From contig JAWKTN010000009.1 of assembly GCA_041399065.1 (NCBI GenBank), positions 248,001 to 312,000 on the forward strand: a DNA stretch of 64,000 nt, given 5' to 3'. Positions 26,490 to 36,000 of this stretch are shown piece after piece. Made by a program: the position numbers and the translations under genes. Origin of the DNA: JAGQPD01 sp020426865 (GTDB lineage: Bacteria > Planctomycetota > Planctomycetia > Pirellulales > Pirellulaceae). The notes beneath the pieces are model-generated. The model was not told where the DNA came from. It saw only the letters and a list, made by a program, of their open reading frames with translations, and searched no databases. Within the stretch, counting starts at the first letter, position 1; every line of letters starts with the position of its first letter.

Positions 26490-27176
26490 CTACGTCCCAT
26501 CCGATTCCACTCGGCCGTCCCGAATGCGAATGGTCCGTTCGGCTCGACTTGCCACTTCTTCGCTGTGCGTAACGACGACGAGCGTCACGCCCTGATCGCG
26601 TTGCAATTCAGCGAACATGTCCAAAATCGCCGATTCCGTTTTCGAATCCAGATTGCCGGTTGGTTCATCGGCAAACAGTAGCAGCGGGTCGTTTGCCAGG
26701 GCCCGAGCCAGTGCCACTCGCTGCCGTTCACCAATCGACAGTTTCATCGGCAGATGATGCAGCCGGTGTCCCATCCCCACGCGCTCCAACAGATTCGTGG
26801 CACGGCGCACGCGTTCGGCCAGCGGCAAGGGCCCTTCGAACATGGGAATCTGAACGTTCTCCAGAGCGCTGAGCGTGGGTAGTAGATAAAACGATTGAAA
26901 CACGAACCCGATTTTGGCGCTGCGAAATCCGTCCAGGTCGTTCATCTTCGCTAACGATTGGCCGTCAAAAACCACGTCGCCGGATGTCGGACGATCGAGT
27001 GCCCCGAGTGTGCTCAGGAGCGTTGATTTTCCGCTACCACTGGGGCCCATGATCGCGACGTACTCACTGCGGTGAATCGTGATGTTCACGTCCACCAGCG
27101 CATTGACCTGGCCATCTGGGTAGATCTTGCTCAGATGTTCCGTCCGAATGATTACGTCACCGTTGTCTCTACTCAT
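26490..27176 (-). CDS. ABC transporter ATP-binding protein, MacB/LolD type
   Basis: 228 residues from the ATG at 27176, which overlaps the stop of the permease gene by eight bases; a longer frame from 27263 would overlap it by 95. The nucleotide-binding motifs are Walker A GPSGSGKSTLL, Q-loop GFVFQSFYLLPTL, signature LSIGERQRVALARAL, Walker B LLLFADEPTGNLDS and H-loop VVVTHS. The signature starts LSIGE, a mild change from LSGGE. This subfamily pairs with FtsX/MacB-like permeases in moving lipoproteins, peptides or lipids from the inner membrane. It is the last gene of the synthase operon, so export of the synthase product is a reasonable inference. Confidence 0.9.
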   Translation of the reverse strand: MSRDNGDVIIRTEHLSKIYPDGQVNALVDVNITIHRSEYVAIMGPSGSGKSTLLSTLGALDRPTSGDVVFDGQSLAKMNDLDGFRSAKIGFVFQSFYLLPTLSALENVQIPMFEGPLPLAERVRRATNLLERVGMGHRLHHLPMKLSIGERQRVALARALANDPLLLFADEPTGNLDSKTESAILDMFAELQRDQGVTLVVVTHSEEVASRAERTIRIRDGRVESDGT

Positions 27177-28320
27177 GCCGCAACCCGTCTGATGGTAAGA
27201 GCGTCGCCGCGCGGTATGCCGGATAGATCCCTCCCAGAATCCCCACGACGATGGCCAAGCCAAATCCTTTCGCGATCACAGCAGCTGAGATGTCCGCATG
27301 CATGTAGGCACTTACTTGTGGCAGGGACACCAGCCAGCGCGTCATCAATACGGCCAGGATTGCGCCCAATACCGCCCCGCCCGCGCTCAGGATCAACGAT
27401 TCCCCCAGGATCATCTTCACTACTCGACCCTTCCGCCACCCAATCGCTCGCAAAATACTGATCTCCTTCACGCGTTCGACGACTGACATGATCATCGTGT
27501 TGAGCATGCCGATTGCTCCTACCGTGATGGCAATCATCGAGGTCAGCCAAGCCATGGCATGCGTCGCCTTGATGTGCAGAGAATTGCTGACATAGTCGTT
27601 GGTCTGTTTCGCCGACAGTCGATAGGAGTTGCCGTTGTCATCGGTGAGCTGATCAATTTGATCGCAGATCTTCTGAACTTCGTCATGACTGGCGCCAGCA
27701 TTTTGTAAAATTACCGACATCCCCGTGATCCGCCCTTCTCGCAAGGTCATTTTCTGCATGGCCTTCAAGGGTATGATGAAGCAGCTGTTTTCTTGCCAAA
27801 TGGGGCTGTGAAACACACCGACCACCTTCATTGCGTGACCATCGATCTCCAGTGTGTCCCCTAATTTCTTTTGGATCTGTTTGGACAGCTCGTCACCTAA
27901 CATGACGGTCCCTTCTTCGTCCTTACCGATCGGACCGCCTTCGATGAATTCGAGCGAATCAAACAGGAAGCTATCAGGGTCCCATCCCTGGAGCACGAGG
28001 CTCTTGTCGGTGTTGCCCATACGATAGGCAATGATATCCAGCAAGCCGGGTGCCGCAGCCTTCACCCCTGGAACCTGCTCGACCTGATCGCGCGCGGCCA
28101 GGCTGATATCACTGGTGAGCTGATCCAGCACATTGGCTTCCAGAACGACGATGTCGACCCCCCGACCCGAGAACGATTGGACCATTCCGCGTTCAAAGCT
28201 ATCGGAAATGCCAAGTAGTGAGATCGTTGTACCGACGGCAACGGCGATCCCGATGCACGTCAACGTCGTGCGGACTTTGCGCCGCAGTAGATTCTTCAAC
28301 AGAAAGGTAGAAAATCGCAT
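27169..28320 (-). CDS. ABC transporter permease, MacB/FtsX family
   Basis: 383 residues. The N-terminal membrane helix is typical (LLRRKVRTTLTCIGIAVAVG), followed by a large periplasmic domain of about 230 residues. Three further helices lie in the C-terminal third (MAWLTSMIAITVGAIGMLN, LILSAGGAVLGAILAVLM, AVIAKGFGLAIVVGILGG), with the MacB cytoplasmic loop ERVKEISILRAIGWRKG. It ends YPAYRAATLLPSDGLRHE, the usual family ending. It begins 11 bases after the hydrolase gene and overlaps the ATPase gene, so the three are one transcript. Confidence 0.9.
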   Translation of the reverse strand: MRFSTFLLKNLLRRKVRTTLTCIGIAVAVGTTISLLGISDSFERGMVQSFSGRGVDIVVLEANVLDQLTSDISLAARDQVEQVPGVKAAAPGLLDIIAYRMGNTDKSLVLQGWDPDSFLFDSLEFIEGGPIGKDEEGTVMLGDELSKQIQKKLGDTLEIDGHAMKVVGVFHSPIWQENSCFIIPLKAMQKMTLREGRITGMSVILQNAGASHDEVQKICDQIDQLTDDNGNSYRLSAKQTNDYVSNSLHIKATHAMAWLTSMIAITVGAIGMLNTMIMSVVERVKEISILRAIGWRKGRVVKMILGESLILSAGGAVLGAILAVLMTRWLVSLPQVSAYMHADISAAVIAKGFGLAIVVGILGGIYPAYRAATLLPSDGLRHE

Positions 28321-28331
28321 GGTGGCGTATT

Positions 28332-29192
28332 CTAGTGTGGCTCGACCGCGGTGGGAATGCCAGCAAGTCGCCGCAAATGCCCTTGCACCAGCGAAACGAA
28401 CGCCGTCGAATTTTGCAGTGGCGCAAGGTGTTTCGCTCCTGGTACAACGTCCATTGCCACGTTCGGCAAATGATCCTTAAGGAATTGACAGGTTGCGTGA
28501 AACGGGGAAAACTCGTCGTACAACGCAACGACTGGTTGAGTGATGTGACTCAGTTGTTCGCTTCCCAAGCCATCTGGTTGAAAGGCTTCTTCCCCCGCCG
28601 AGGTCGATGACAGCTTGGACAAACTCGACAACCACCGAGCACCGACGATCCCCAACCGGTCCTTGATGACCTGAAATTCGTTGTCGTCCATTTCCCGAAT
28701 GGTGCGAAACAGGCGGGAGAAATCGACGGTTTCGCCAATTTCGCGCCCGCAGGCGGCCAAATGTTCTCGCAATTCACCCCACGGTTCGGCTTGTCCCATG
28801 TTCGGCTCAAGTTCGGCCATGCCGGGAAAGTAGGTATCCGACAATACAACACCAAGCACGCGATCCGGACATTTGTAAGCAGCGTGCATACCGATCACGC
28901 CGCCATAGCTGTGTCCCACGAGATACGCCGCTCCCAACCCCAAGGCGTCCTGAAGTTGCACCAGGTCGTCCACCATCTGGCTTGACTCGTACCCGGATTG
29001 CGGAACGTCTGTGGCGCCATGCCCGCGCAGATCGTACGTCGTGACACGAAACTCTTTCGACAATTCATCGACGATGTTCGTCAATAACCAAATCGAAGAA
29101 TTGCTTGTGAAGGCGTGAATCAAGATCACGTCGGTACCTTCACCGCGAGTCTGGTAGTGAAACCGCAACTTGTCCAACTCAACATAGGGCAT
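28332..29192 (-). CDS. Alpha/beta hydrolase in the synthase operon
   Basis: 286 residues with the alpha/beta-hydrolase fold. Oxyanion-hole region HAFTSNSS is followed by YDLRGHGATD, nucleophile elbow GHSYGG (Ser near residue 95), a likely acid in ALYDEFSPFH and the catalytic His in GAKHLAPLQ. No signal peptide is seen, so it is cytosolic. It lies 21 bases after the discrete ACP gene. In this setting it could release or edit the acyl chain as a thioesterase, but the sequence alone does not separate thioesterase from esterase. Confidence 0.85.
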   Translation of the reverse strand: MPYVELDKLRFHYQTRGEGTDVILIHAFTSNSSIWLLTNIVDELSKEFRVTTYDLRGHGATDVPQSGYESSQMVDDLVQLQDALGLGAAYLVGHSYGGVIGMHAAYKCPDRVLGVVLSDTYFPGMAELEPNMGQAEPWGELREHLAACGREIGETVDFSRLFRTIREMDDNEFQVIKDRLGIVGARWLSSLSKLSSTSAGEEAFQPDGLGSEQLSHITQPVVALYDEFSPFHATCQFLKDHLPNVAMDVVPGAKHLAPLQNSTAFVSLVQGHLRRLAGIPTAVEPH

Positions 29193-29213
29193 GAGAACGC
29201 CTCACCATTCGCA

Positions 29214-29489
29214 TTATGAAAGACTGCGACTGAGAAACTCAGCCAGTTCGCCGACCGTCAAATCCTCTACCTGCCGGTCACGCAACTCGGACAAAAAGGC
29301 CCCAAACGGCAATGTCTGTCCATAGGTTGCTTCCAACGTTTCGCCCAGCACTACGGCATCGATGGACGCAAAACCCAGCTCGCCGAAAAAAGTCGTTTCT
29401 GCTGTGATTGGATCGGAGTACTCTCGACCCTGGAAGTTGCTCAGCAAATCCGCAAGTTCCACAAGTATGGCATCTACGTCTCGGGGCAT
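29214..29489 (-). CDS. Discrete acyl carrier protein
   Basis: 91 residues. The ATG at 29489 is preferred because AGGAG lies six bases upstream; an in-frame ATG at 29513 overlaps the stop of the AT-DH gene (TAATG). The carrier-protein pattern is helical and acidic, with the phosphopantetheine serine in LGFASIDAVVLGETLE (Ser42), preceded by ITAETTFFGE and followed by VEDLTVGELAEFL. The usual DSL/DSI is ASI here. It should carry acyl or starter units for the adjacent synthase, or take the product to the hydrolase. Confidence 0.85.
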   Translation of the reverse strand: MPRDVDAILVELADLLSNFQGREYSDPITAETTFFGELGFASIDAVVLGETLEATYGQTLPFGAFLSELRDRQVEDLTVGELAEFLSRSLS

Positions 29490-29512
29490 TACGATCTCCT
29501 GTACTGGTCTCA

Positions 29513-32500
29513 TTACGACCACGGTTCGGCCAGAGTCACAGCAACCACCATCTTGTTTCTCGCGACCGTGTGGACTCGCCATCCCCGAGCGGCCCGAGAC
29601 GTTTCTTCGGCAATTACGACTTCCACATCGCCACTGGCAGGATCCACGTGTCGGACGGAAAACATCTCTGTCCGCCAACCGCGATCGCGAAATGCACTGG
29701 CAGTAGCTCGCTTGGCAGACTCCAACCGCGCTTCCGCAATCGGCAAGCTGTCCCCAAACGCCATCGCCAGTTTGCGTTCGTCAAGTGACAGCCCGCCGGT
29801 ATCTGATCCGGTTTCTGCCGTGGCCCGTTCTCCCATCTGCCAGATCGCGACTCCCACGGTCGGCGATTCCGATGCGACACCCACGACCACACTTCCCGTA
29901 CTCGCGACCGACACATGCGGAAATAACGCGGGGCGTTCGCCACGGCGAATGCCCGTAAAGTATCCTCCGTGGTGATCTTCGAGCTCCACGTCCGCCATAA
30001 ACATGCGTTCGCCGCTGCGTGCCCGCCAATGCTGTCGTACGGCGTCTTTACCAACGGCACGCCGGAACAGCCATTCGGTCTGACGGTCCACTGGCAGCTG
30101 CAGTTCACGATAACTCTTTTGTTCGCGTTCGCTCAACATCACTGCCACGGCCGCCACTTGCATGGACGGATTCTGCAAATCGGTTGGCACGTCCAATAAC
30201 ATGCAACTTGCTTTTGGCGATTGCCGGCCCTGCTCCGGGCCAGCACGCCAATCATCCGGTAATGTCCATTCAGCCTCCTGACTGAGAAAATAGACATCCT
30301 TGGGTCCGTGAAAATTGAACTCATGGAACGGCAGATAAAAACGATAGTAATGGCAGCCAGAAAAGCGGCACCACAGTCTTCCGTCCGGACGCACGACATC
30401 AAAATCGTGGGTGAATTGTCGCGTCGTCTCCTTGGTCGAACGTGAAATACTTGACAATGTCGTGCCGACCGGCAGCATGCCATCGTAGAATTCGACCCGA
30501 TCAATCCCGACTGGCAATAGGATCCGCCCTTCCTGGTCCGGAAACTCCAAATGCCAAGCGGCCATCGGATGCATTGCGACATCCATCAACACCGGATCGA
30601 GGACGAACCTACAATCCGGTTGCGAGGCAAACAACTGGTGACGCGGCAGCACTTCGATCGACGCATGCATCCCCTCACCACTGACGGCATCTAGCGACCG
30701 CACGCCTTGAAACGCTTCGCCGTGGAAGAGGTTGTTGTAAAGCACCTCCAACGAAATGGAACTGGCTCGTTCGTCGTGTAACCGCATTTCCGACTCGGGT
30801 GCCGGAGGCAGTTGCGGTCCCATCATCACCGTCGCAACTGCGGCCGTCCACTTGTTGGCCGTTCCCGCCGTGCTCCCTTCGATCTGCCGCACTTCCACCA
30901 GAAACTCGTCAGTCACCAGGTTGCTCAATGCATCCGTTACCGGCGCCCGCTTGGCGGTCACCTGAACCGTGGTCGGATCTTCCGCCAACGCCAGCCAGCG
31001 TAACAATCGCACATTCTTGAAGCCAATAATCTTCCGACTCGGCAGCAGACGCTCGCAAACCTCCGCGATCATTTCCAAGGTGAATGTCATCGGCACGACA
31101 GGCAACCCGTGCTGGTCCGGCACAACCTTGCTGACACTGCGCCCCCCTACCGTATGCTGTAACGCATACAGATCCTCGCCCAAATCGAATTTCCGGAGCA
31201 CGACGATGCGTTCGCCAGCCTCCAGTTCGACGACATCACCCAGCAACGGTCGCGTTGGCACCGGCAATGCCGCTTCCTGATCACCTGCGCCGGCCTGAGT
31301 TATTGACAGCGAGGGGGCGAGTTCATCGGGTCGTTGACGATTATGCGATGGTTCACGGCCGCGTCGGCGCCGACCGCCACGTGCCGGACGTTGTCCACTC
31401 GATTGTTGTCCACTCGATTGTTGTCCACTCGATTGTTGTCCCAGATAGCTATGCATCACTTGGCCTTGGACCTGCAAGAAGTGTTGCATATTCGCCCAAT
31501 AGTTATCCATGACACTGACGGCAAGCGGATTGGTGCGTGGAACAGTGTGGTTGTCGGTGGAACGACCTTCCTGTACATCGTCATGACTAAGTGTGCCATC
31601 GTGGGATGGTCGGTCGGCAAGTCGTTCTTGGTAGAAGGGGGAGACGTCCAGATTCACGTGGTGGACAGCCAGTTGGGCGACGGCATGCTGCAATTGTCGC
31701 CAAGCAGTACCGCGAGCCACATTCATCGGCACGACCAACGACGCCCGCCCGCGTAGAATATCCTCGGTGAAAGAACAGAGGTTGTTTTTGGGACCGACCT
31801 CCAGGAAAACGCGAACGCCATCATCGTACATGCGATTGACCATCTTGGTGTACTCGACCGGAGATTCCCAGTGGCTGACCGTCAACTCACGGATTGAATG
31901 CGAATCCTTGGGAAACAGGTTGGCGGTGGTACACGAATAGATCGGTACCTTCGGTGTGGTAAACGGCGTTCGCCGGAAAAGTTCCCGTAAGGGTCCCATA
32001 AAGGGCGCAAACAATTTCGTGTGGTACGGACGATCTAGAGTCAGTCGTTCGTAGACCAGGCCACGTTGTTTGATTTCGTTTTCGACTTCGATCATGAAAT
32101 CGGTTAGGCCAACGATCACCGATTGATGCGGGCAATTGTCCATCGCCACAAATGCCTGGTCGTCCAATCCGCAACGAAGAGCGGCGTTGGCTAACACTTC
32201 TTCAGCGATTTGCCGGCGAGCGCCAAGTGCCAGCAAGACGCCCTGATTCTCTCGCTGATCGGCCAGTCGCCCGATTTGCTGGAATCCATGCGAGACCCGA
32301 AAGAGGTTTTCTTCGATCGGCATGTTATCGTGTGTACCGACGCAGCCGGCGGCGATCAAGGCTGCCAATTCGCCGGCACTATGGCCTGCCATGGCATCGC
32401 AGCGAATTGACAACTCGCTTGCCAATGTGTGCATCATGTAATCCGCGATCAACACGCTGAACATGGCGTTGTCCAACCGCCGCAGTTCCTGGTCCAATAA

Positions 32501-33067
32501 ATCACGATCTTGATCGTCGTAGCGGTCGGCCGAATCAAAAAAACGCGTCAGCGAAAACGCTGGTTCGTCAGACCGTGACACGACGTCGTCTACCATTTGG
32601 AGCGTAGCCGCGAGGCTGGGAAAGAGTTGCGGTAAACCGGCCAGCATTCCCAGGTACTGTGCCCCTTCGCCGGGGAAGAGGAAGGCTACCTTTCCACCTA
32701 TTCCAAGCGGATTCGCCGAATAGTAGATGCCCGTTACGTCACGAATCTGTTCGCATCCGGGCGAGTTCAATCGCGATACCGCCTTCTGCAACTTGTTGCG
32801 CAAATCTTCCAGGTGCGACGCGACAATGGCAATCCGTCTTTTTCCGGGGCCCAGCCCGGTGTTCAGCACATATGCCTGCGATTGCAGGTCAATATCGCCA
32901 TCCATCGGCAAGCGGTCTGCGAAGTGGCGCAGCTGATCGGCAAGTGCGTGCTGCTCGTCGGCCGCGAACAAAAGCAGTTCGCAATCTCGCCCTGTTGAGT
33001 TCGTGTCACCGACGATATGCTCACCAACAGCCTGCCGGGGCTCAAGTGCCAACCGATTTTGGCTCAT
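29513..33067 (-). CDS. Acyltransferase - dehydratase protein with degenerate phosphopantetheinyl-transferase-like tail (PfaB/C-like)
   Basis: 1184 residues from the ATG at 33067, eight bases after a G-rich GGGGAGGGGGG; the longest frame starts with GTG at 33076. It overlaps the large synthase gene by 26 bases. Residues about 120-430 are an acyltransferase (VAFLFPGEGAQY; AGHSAGE with the active Ser near 229). A glutamine/serine-rich linker carries a three-fold QQSSG repeat near 545-560. Residues about 630-930 are a polyketide-type dehydratase (LQHTVGG with its His; VLDPVLMDVAMHP with its Asp). The last ~200 residues look like a Sfp-type transferase (WLFRRAVGKDAVR, VSVASTGS, VGVAIWQ, ESAKRATASAF, FSVRHVD), but the metal-binding Asp and Glu of VGVDIE and the Glu of KEA are replaced. 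Confidence 0.85.
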   Translation of the reverse strand: MSQNRLALEPRQAVGEHIVGDTNSTGRDCELLLFAADEQHALADQLRHFADRLPMDGDIDLQSQAYVLNTGLGPGKRRIAIVASHLEDLRNKLQKAVSRLNSPGCEQIRDVTGIYYSANPLGIGGKVAFLFPGEGAQYLGMLAGLPQLFPSLAATLQMVDDVVSRSDEPAFSLTRFFDSADRYDDQDRDLLDQELRRLDNAMFSVLIADYMMHTLASELSIRCDAMAGHSAGELAALIAAGCVGTHDNMPIEENLFRVSHGFQQIGRLADQRENQGVLLALGARRQIAEEVLANAALRCGLDDQAFVAMDNCPHQSVIVGLTDFMIEVENEIKQRGLVYERLTLDRPYHTKLFAPFMGPLRELFRRTPFTTPKVPIYSCTTANLFPKDSHSIRELTVSHWESPVEYTKMVNRMYDDGVRVFLEVGPKNNLCSFTEDILRGRASLVVPMNVARGTAWRQLQHAVAQLAVHHVNLDVSPFYQERLADRPSHDGTLSHDDVQEGRSTDNHTVPRTNPLAVSVMDNYWANMQHFLQVQGQVMHSYLGQQSSGQQSSGQQSSGQRPARGGRRRRGREPSHNRQRPDELAPSLSITQAGAGDQEAALPVPTRPLLGDVVELEAGERIVVLRKFDLGEDLYALQHTVGGRSVSKVVPDQHGLPVVPMTFTLEMIAEVCERLLPSRKIIGFKNVRLLRWLALAEDPTTVQVTAKRAPVTDALSNLVTDEFLVEVRQIEGSTAGTANKWTAAVATVMMGPQLPPAPESEMRLHDERASSISLEVLYNNLFHGEAFQGVRSLDAVSGEGMHASIEVLPRHQLFASQPDCRFVLDPVLMDVAMHPMAAWHLEFPDQEGRILLPVGIDRVEFYDGMLPVGTTLSSISRSTKETTRQFTHDFDVVRPDGRLWCRFSGCHYYRFYLPFHEFNFHGPKDVYFLSQEAEWTLPDDWRAGPEQGRQSPKASCMLLDVPTDLQNPSMQVAAVAVMLSEREQKSYRELQLPVDRQTEWLFRRAVGKDAVRQHWRARSGERMFMADVELEDHHGGYFTGIRRGERPALFPHVSVASTGSVVVGVASESPTVGVAIWQMGERATAETGSDTGGLSLDERKLAMAFGDSLPIAEARLESAKRATASAFRDRGWRTEMFSVRHVDPASGDVEVVIAEETSRAARGWRVHTVARNKMVVAVTLAEPWS
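31391..31441. repeat. 15-base tandem repeat inside the AT-DH gene (3.4 copies)
   Basis: The unit TTGTCCACTCGATTG is present three times without mismatch (31391-31405, 31406-31420, 31421-31435), then TTGTCC. On the minus strand it encodes the linker QQSSG repeated. The number is a multiple of three, so changes in copy number would lengthen or shorten the linker in frame. Confidence 0.9.
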
Positions 33068-36000
33068 GGCGAGCACCCCCCTCCCCGGAACTTTTGGGGC
33101 GCACTAAATGTTCGGCACCACCTGCGATGATGACTTCACTTTCCCCTTTTTGCCCGGCACTTAATTCATCCACCAACATTTTCGCGCCAACGTGCGGTGG
33201 AATCAGTGCGATACCACGGGCGACAAGATGCTTTTCCAGATGCGATACCATGCCGCGTTCCGCCCACGGACCCCAGGCGACCGCCAACACACGTCCGGGC
33301 CAACGGCGATCGAGTTCCGCCGCCAATTTGCTCAACACCTCATTGGCGGCCGCATAATCCGCTTGGCCACGATTGCCGTAGCGACTGGCAATCGACGCAA
33401 ACAAGACAAAGACGCGGACCGATTGCGGATCCAACAGCTGAGCCAACGCAAAGGCGCTATCTACTTTCGTGTTAAATACTCGGTCAAACGATTCGGGGGT
33501 CTTGTCACGCAGCAATTTGTCTTCAATCACACCAGCTGCGTGCACAACACCGTCAATTTTTCCGTACTTGTCCCTTAGCCGACTGACTAGCTGCGACAGG
33601 GCTTGTTCATCTCGCACATCGAGGCTGTGATATTCGACCTTGGCACCTGTGGCGCGAATGGCCTGCAGATTCTCACGTATTTCGCGGTCGACCATGAGTC
33701 GTCGGTAGCAATTCTCCACTTCGGCCGGTGCCGCGGAATTGCCAGCAGACTGCAAACTCCGTATGATTGCCCCCTTGATTTCCGACGTTTCAACGAGGTC
33801 ACAGGTATCGGCGGACTCCTCGCTTTCCGGCTGGGGCGACCGCCCCACGAGGACCAGCCGCAACTGGCAGCGCCGGCCCAATTCTTCCGCGATACTCGCC
33901 GTGATCCCGCGGGCCCCGCCCGTGATCAGGACGGTCGAGTCTTCATCGAAGGGAAGTTGATGCAGTTGGCGATCGGCAAGCGGTGCCGCGACAGGTTCCC
34001 ACGTTACTCTCCGCCCCTGATTGTAACCCACTTCAAGCGGCCCATTGGCATCGGACAACTCGGATTGCACCTGATAGGCGATGTCCTCGACCGGGCCCTC
34101 GGGGTCAACGTCGATGGCGCGGACCAACACGTGATCCCATTCCATACCCACACATTTCACAAATCCCAGGATCGCTCCATGACCACAATCTGCCAATTCA
34201 CGAACCGGTTCGCTTCCATAACCCAAACGTCCGCCTAATCCGGTTACCGCCAGTAACAGGCCACCACCGTTATTTCCCGCGTCGCAAATCGACGATTCCA
34301 GCTCGCGCGCCAACAGGTATAGCGATCGCATATCGCGATGAGCTCGTCTGGCCAAACCCGCTGACGGCGATCCATCCGCAGGGCGGTAGCGAGCTAGTGG
34401 TTGCAGATGAATCAAGCCGGCGACCGTGCCGCATCGTTCCTTTATTTCGCCGACGCAACGTTTCACAGCTTCCGGGTCGGAAAGGTCAACCAACGCAACG
34501 TTGGCATCCTCTCGTCCGCTACCTAAGACTTGGCAATCGCGGACGAGAAACACTTCTTGACCGTAATCGGCCAATCGCGATGCCAATTCGGTGGCAACTC
34601 CGCGTCCGTCGTCGGTAAGGATCACGGCACCGCTGGGGATGAGAAAACCGCCACCCTTGGGCAACGGAGATTCGGCGATGGTGACGAGTCCGCGTTGGAT
34701 TGCGTCGGGCGCATGACCATTGCTATTCGCGTTAGTGGCTGCCGCATTCCGTGGAAGGACTCCCCGTTCATGCGGATGGCCGTTTCCGGATCCGTTACCT
34801 GAGACGCGTCCCGACGGGGACGCGGGCATGCCATCCGCGGCGGCGGGTTTGGCGTGCTCGTCATTCGTGCTGTCGGGCCCGCGATCGTCGGCTGCTAACG
34901 ATTGCTCCAAGTAGTCGAGAATCTTGCGCAGCGTCCTCAGGCTGGATAGCTTTTCCAAATCTAGAGACGATGATGAGTCATCGTTGGACTGCATCGAATC
35001 AGCTTGCCCGATGATCTCGGCCAGGCTTCCCAGAATCTCTACTCTCTTGATGGAATCGATCCCCAAGTCAGCTTCCAGATCGAGATCGACATCCAACATT
35101 TCCGTTGGATAGCCGGTTCGTTCACTTACGAGCTCCATCAATTTATCGCTGAGCAGATCGCGTGACAGGACAGCGGGCGAACTGGCCTGTGTGGGAGCAG
35201 AAAGGGCATGGCCATTGGAACGCACCGACTCGCCAGCGGCTTCGCTGGCCGGCTGCGGCATGATGGCATGGCGACCTTCACTGCGGCCTTCGCCGTTGCT
35301 GCCGGCGGCGTGACCATTGCCGCGAACCGATTCCGCTGCAGCGTACGCCGGTGGGACAGGCGTTGTCTCTGGAGCTGGTCCAGGAGCGGCAACATTGGAG
35401 GACACCTGTGGTAGGTGCGCGGGATGAGGTGGTGGATAGCCACCGATTGGTGGTAATTCGAGTGGCGTGTTGCTATACTGACCATCGTCTGGCACCACAC
35501 CCTGCAGGTAACTCAACATGACGGCACGCTGGGTATCCAGGAATTTTGCCATCACTTGCTGGAATCCCTGCATGACGCGCTCGCATTCTCCATCCCCGAC
35601 CGGAGCCGCCATCGGAAGATGACCCTCAGCTGCTGCGGCGGGTTGAATAGGCTGCCGTGGTGTCATGGGAACAGCGGCCGGAGTCACTTGGTTGATGGCA
35701 GGATGCTTCATGGGCTGATTCGACACTTGTTGGTGGTTGGTGATGGCAGGTGATTTCGATTGCGATTTGGATGCGGAGCTCTGTGCCGCTGGCGGTTGTT
35801 CCGATCGAGCTGGTTGGTCCGCTTTCGTGCCGGATGCCGCAACGTCGCGATCGTGTTTCGCGGCGGAATCCGTGGGTGGTTGTCCTAGCAATCGTGGTTC
35901 GGGCGAGCCAATTTTGCGATTGCGGATGCCATTGACCATCCAAATCGTCTTGGCCGGTTCGGCTGGAGTCGCATCCTGGAGAATCGCCTGCATTGCCTTA

